From: Paraburkholderia phosphatilytica
GTDB taxonomy: Bacteria; Pseudomonadota; Gammaproteobacteria; Burkholderiales; Burkholderiaceae
Assembly (NCBI RefSeq): GCF_003443895.1
Contig: NZ_QQOA01000002.1
Location: 248,001-312,000 of the forward strand
Direction: 5' to 3'
DNA length: 64,000 bases
Both the position numbers and the translations under genes were made by a program. The notes below the pieces were generated by a model. That model ran no database searches. It was given only the letters and a program-made list of their open reading frames with translations, and was not told where the DNA came from. How positions within the stretch are numbered: position 1 is the stretch's first letter; the number at the start of each line of letters is the position of its first letter. Shown piece by piece: positions 63,829 to 64,000 of the stretch.

Positions 63829-64000
63829 ACACCCCGTTGAAGCAGGACGCGAACGCGTCCGCGGAAACGCTTGCCCGCGCATCCAGCGGCGGCGCCGTGA
63901 ATGCGGCGCTCGCGGCGGTCGAGATCGAGCCCGGCTGGCGCGCTGCCGCACGCCGCGTGGCCGAAGTCGCCGCGCAGCACGCGGATGCCGTCGACCGCGA
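63825..64000 (+). CDS. Probable acyl-CoA dehydrogenase, N-terminus only
   Basis: Starts ATG 63825 overlapping the ACP stop by ATGA and runs off the window; 58 complete codons. The visible WRAAARRVAEVAAQHADAVD resembles the leading helix of acyl-CoA dehydrogenase-like proteins. Assignment is based on this segment and context only. Confidence 0.5.
   Translation, partial: MNTPLKQDANASAETLARASSGGAVNAALAAVEIEPGWRAAARRVAEVAAQHADAVDR

Overview
The window is a gene-dense, high-GC stretch of a betaproteobacterial chromosome. Gene content and protein style point to the Burkholderiaceae (Burkholderia, Paraburkholderia or Caballeronia): the gcl-hyi-glxR glyoxylate operon with a divergent LysR gene, the sbp-cysTWA-cysB sulfate operon, LexA with tandem SOS boxes, NodIJ-type ABC genes, ssuDCB with a Mop protein, the aat-bpt-pyrD block, and a manC-containing exopolysaccharide region. 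The genus is an inference. No IS element, integrase, rRNA or CRISPR array was seen. Very long ORFs antisense to real genes are a codon-bias artefact and were left out.

Layout. 1-2.6 kb: an ECF sigma / zinc-finger anti-sigma pair facing a Tat-exported phosphoesterase and a CuA-like cupredoxin, with three identically spaced GGAATAA-N16-GT promoter candidates between them. 2.6-7.7 kb: LysR and gcl-hyi-glxR (glyoxylate to glycerate), then a possible structured RNA ending in a strong terminator. 7.7-10.7 kb: NmrA-type oxidoreductase, LysR, L-asparaginase. 10.8-15.9 kb: sulfate uptake operon and cysB. 16-18.1 kb: lexA, an unknown protein likely co-transcribed with it, and a DUF2939 protein. 18.2-25.7 kb: universal stress protein, nodI/nodJ-like exporter, tas, a GT-C-like membrane protein and small secreted proteins. 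26-27.2 kb: dusA and tRNA-His. 27.2-31 kb: Adhesin_E-like protein, Mop, ssuB/C/D. 31.3-37.2 kb: membrane protein, HIBYL-CoA hydrolase-like enzyme, TetR with its oxidoreductase and three palindromic operators, small proteins, an SMR exporter and a UPF0303 protein.

37.6-41.9 kb is the accessory part. Behind the initiator tRNA lies a small AT-richer island. It holds a PAAR-domain protein that seems to start at ATT, a Tae4-type T6SS amidase with Cys/His catalytic residues, and two paralogous three-helix membrane proteins. The first of these overlaps tae4 by GTGA. Each later copy is preceded by the same hairpin and leader repeat, and a third repeat leads into a 22-codon remnant. I read this as an effector with a duplicated, membrane-embedded immunity cassette. 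It is the strongest candidate here for an undescribed system.

42-49 kb is housekeeping: Nudix hydrolase, aat, bpt, pyrD, an amino-acid ABC transporter without an ATPase gene, a one-helix signal peptidase I and a Gfo/Idh/MocA oxidoreductase. 49.2-64 kb: a GntR/FCD regulator, a flavin reductase, then an exopolysaccharide locus read on the minus strand (GNAT, polymerase/ligase, two glycosyltransferases, Wzx-like flippase, a tandem alpha/beta hydrolase lacking serine nucleophiles, a membrane protein, manC). Opposite to it, an acyl carrier protein overlaps a truncated acyl-CoA dehydrogenase-like gene that runs off the window.
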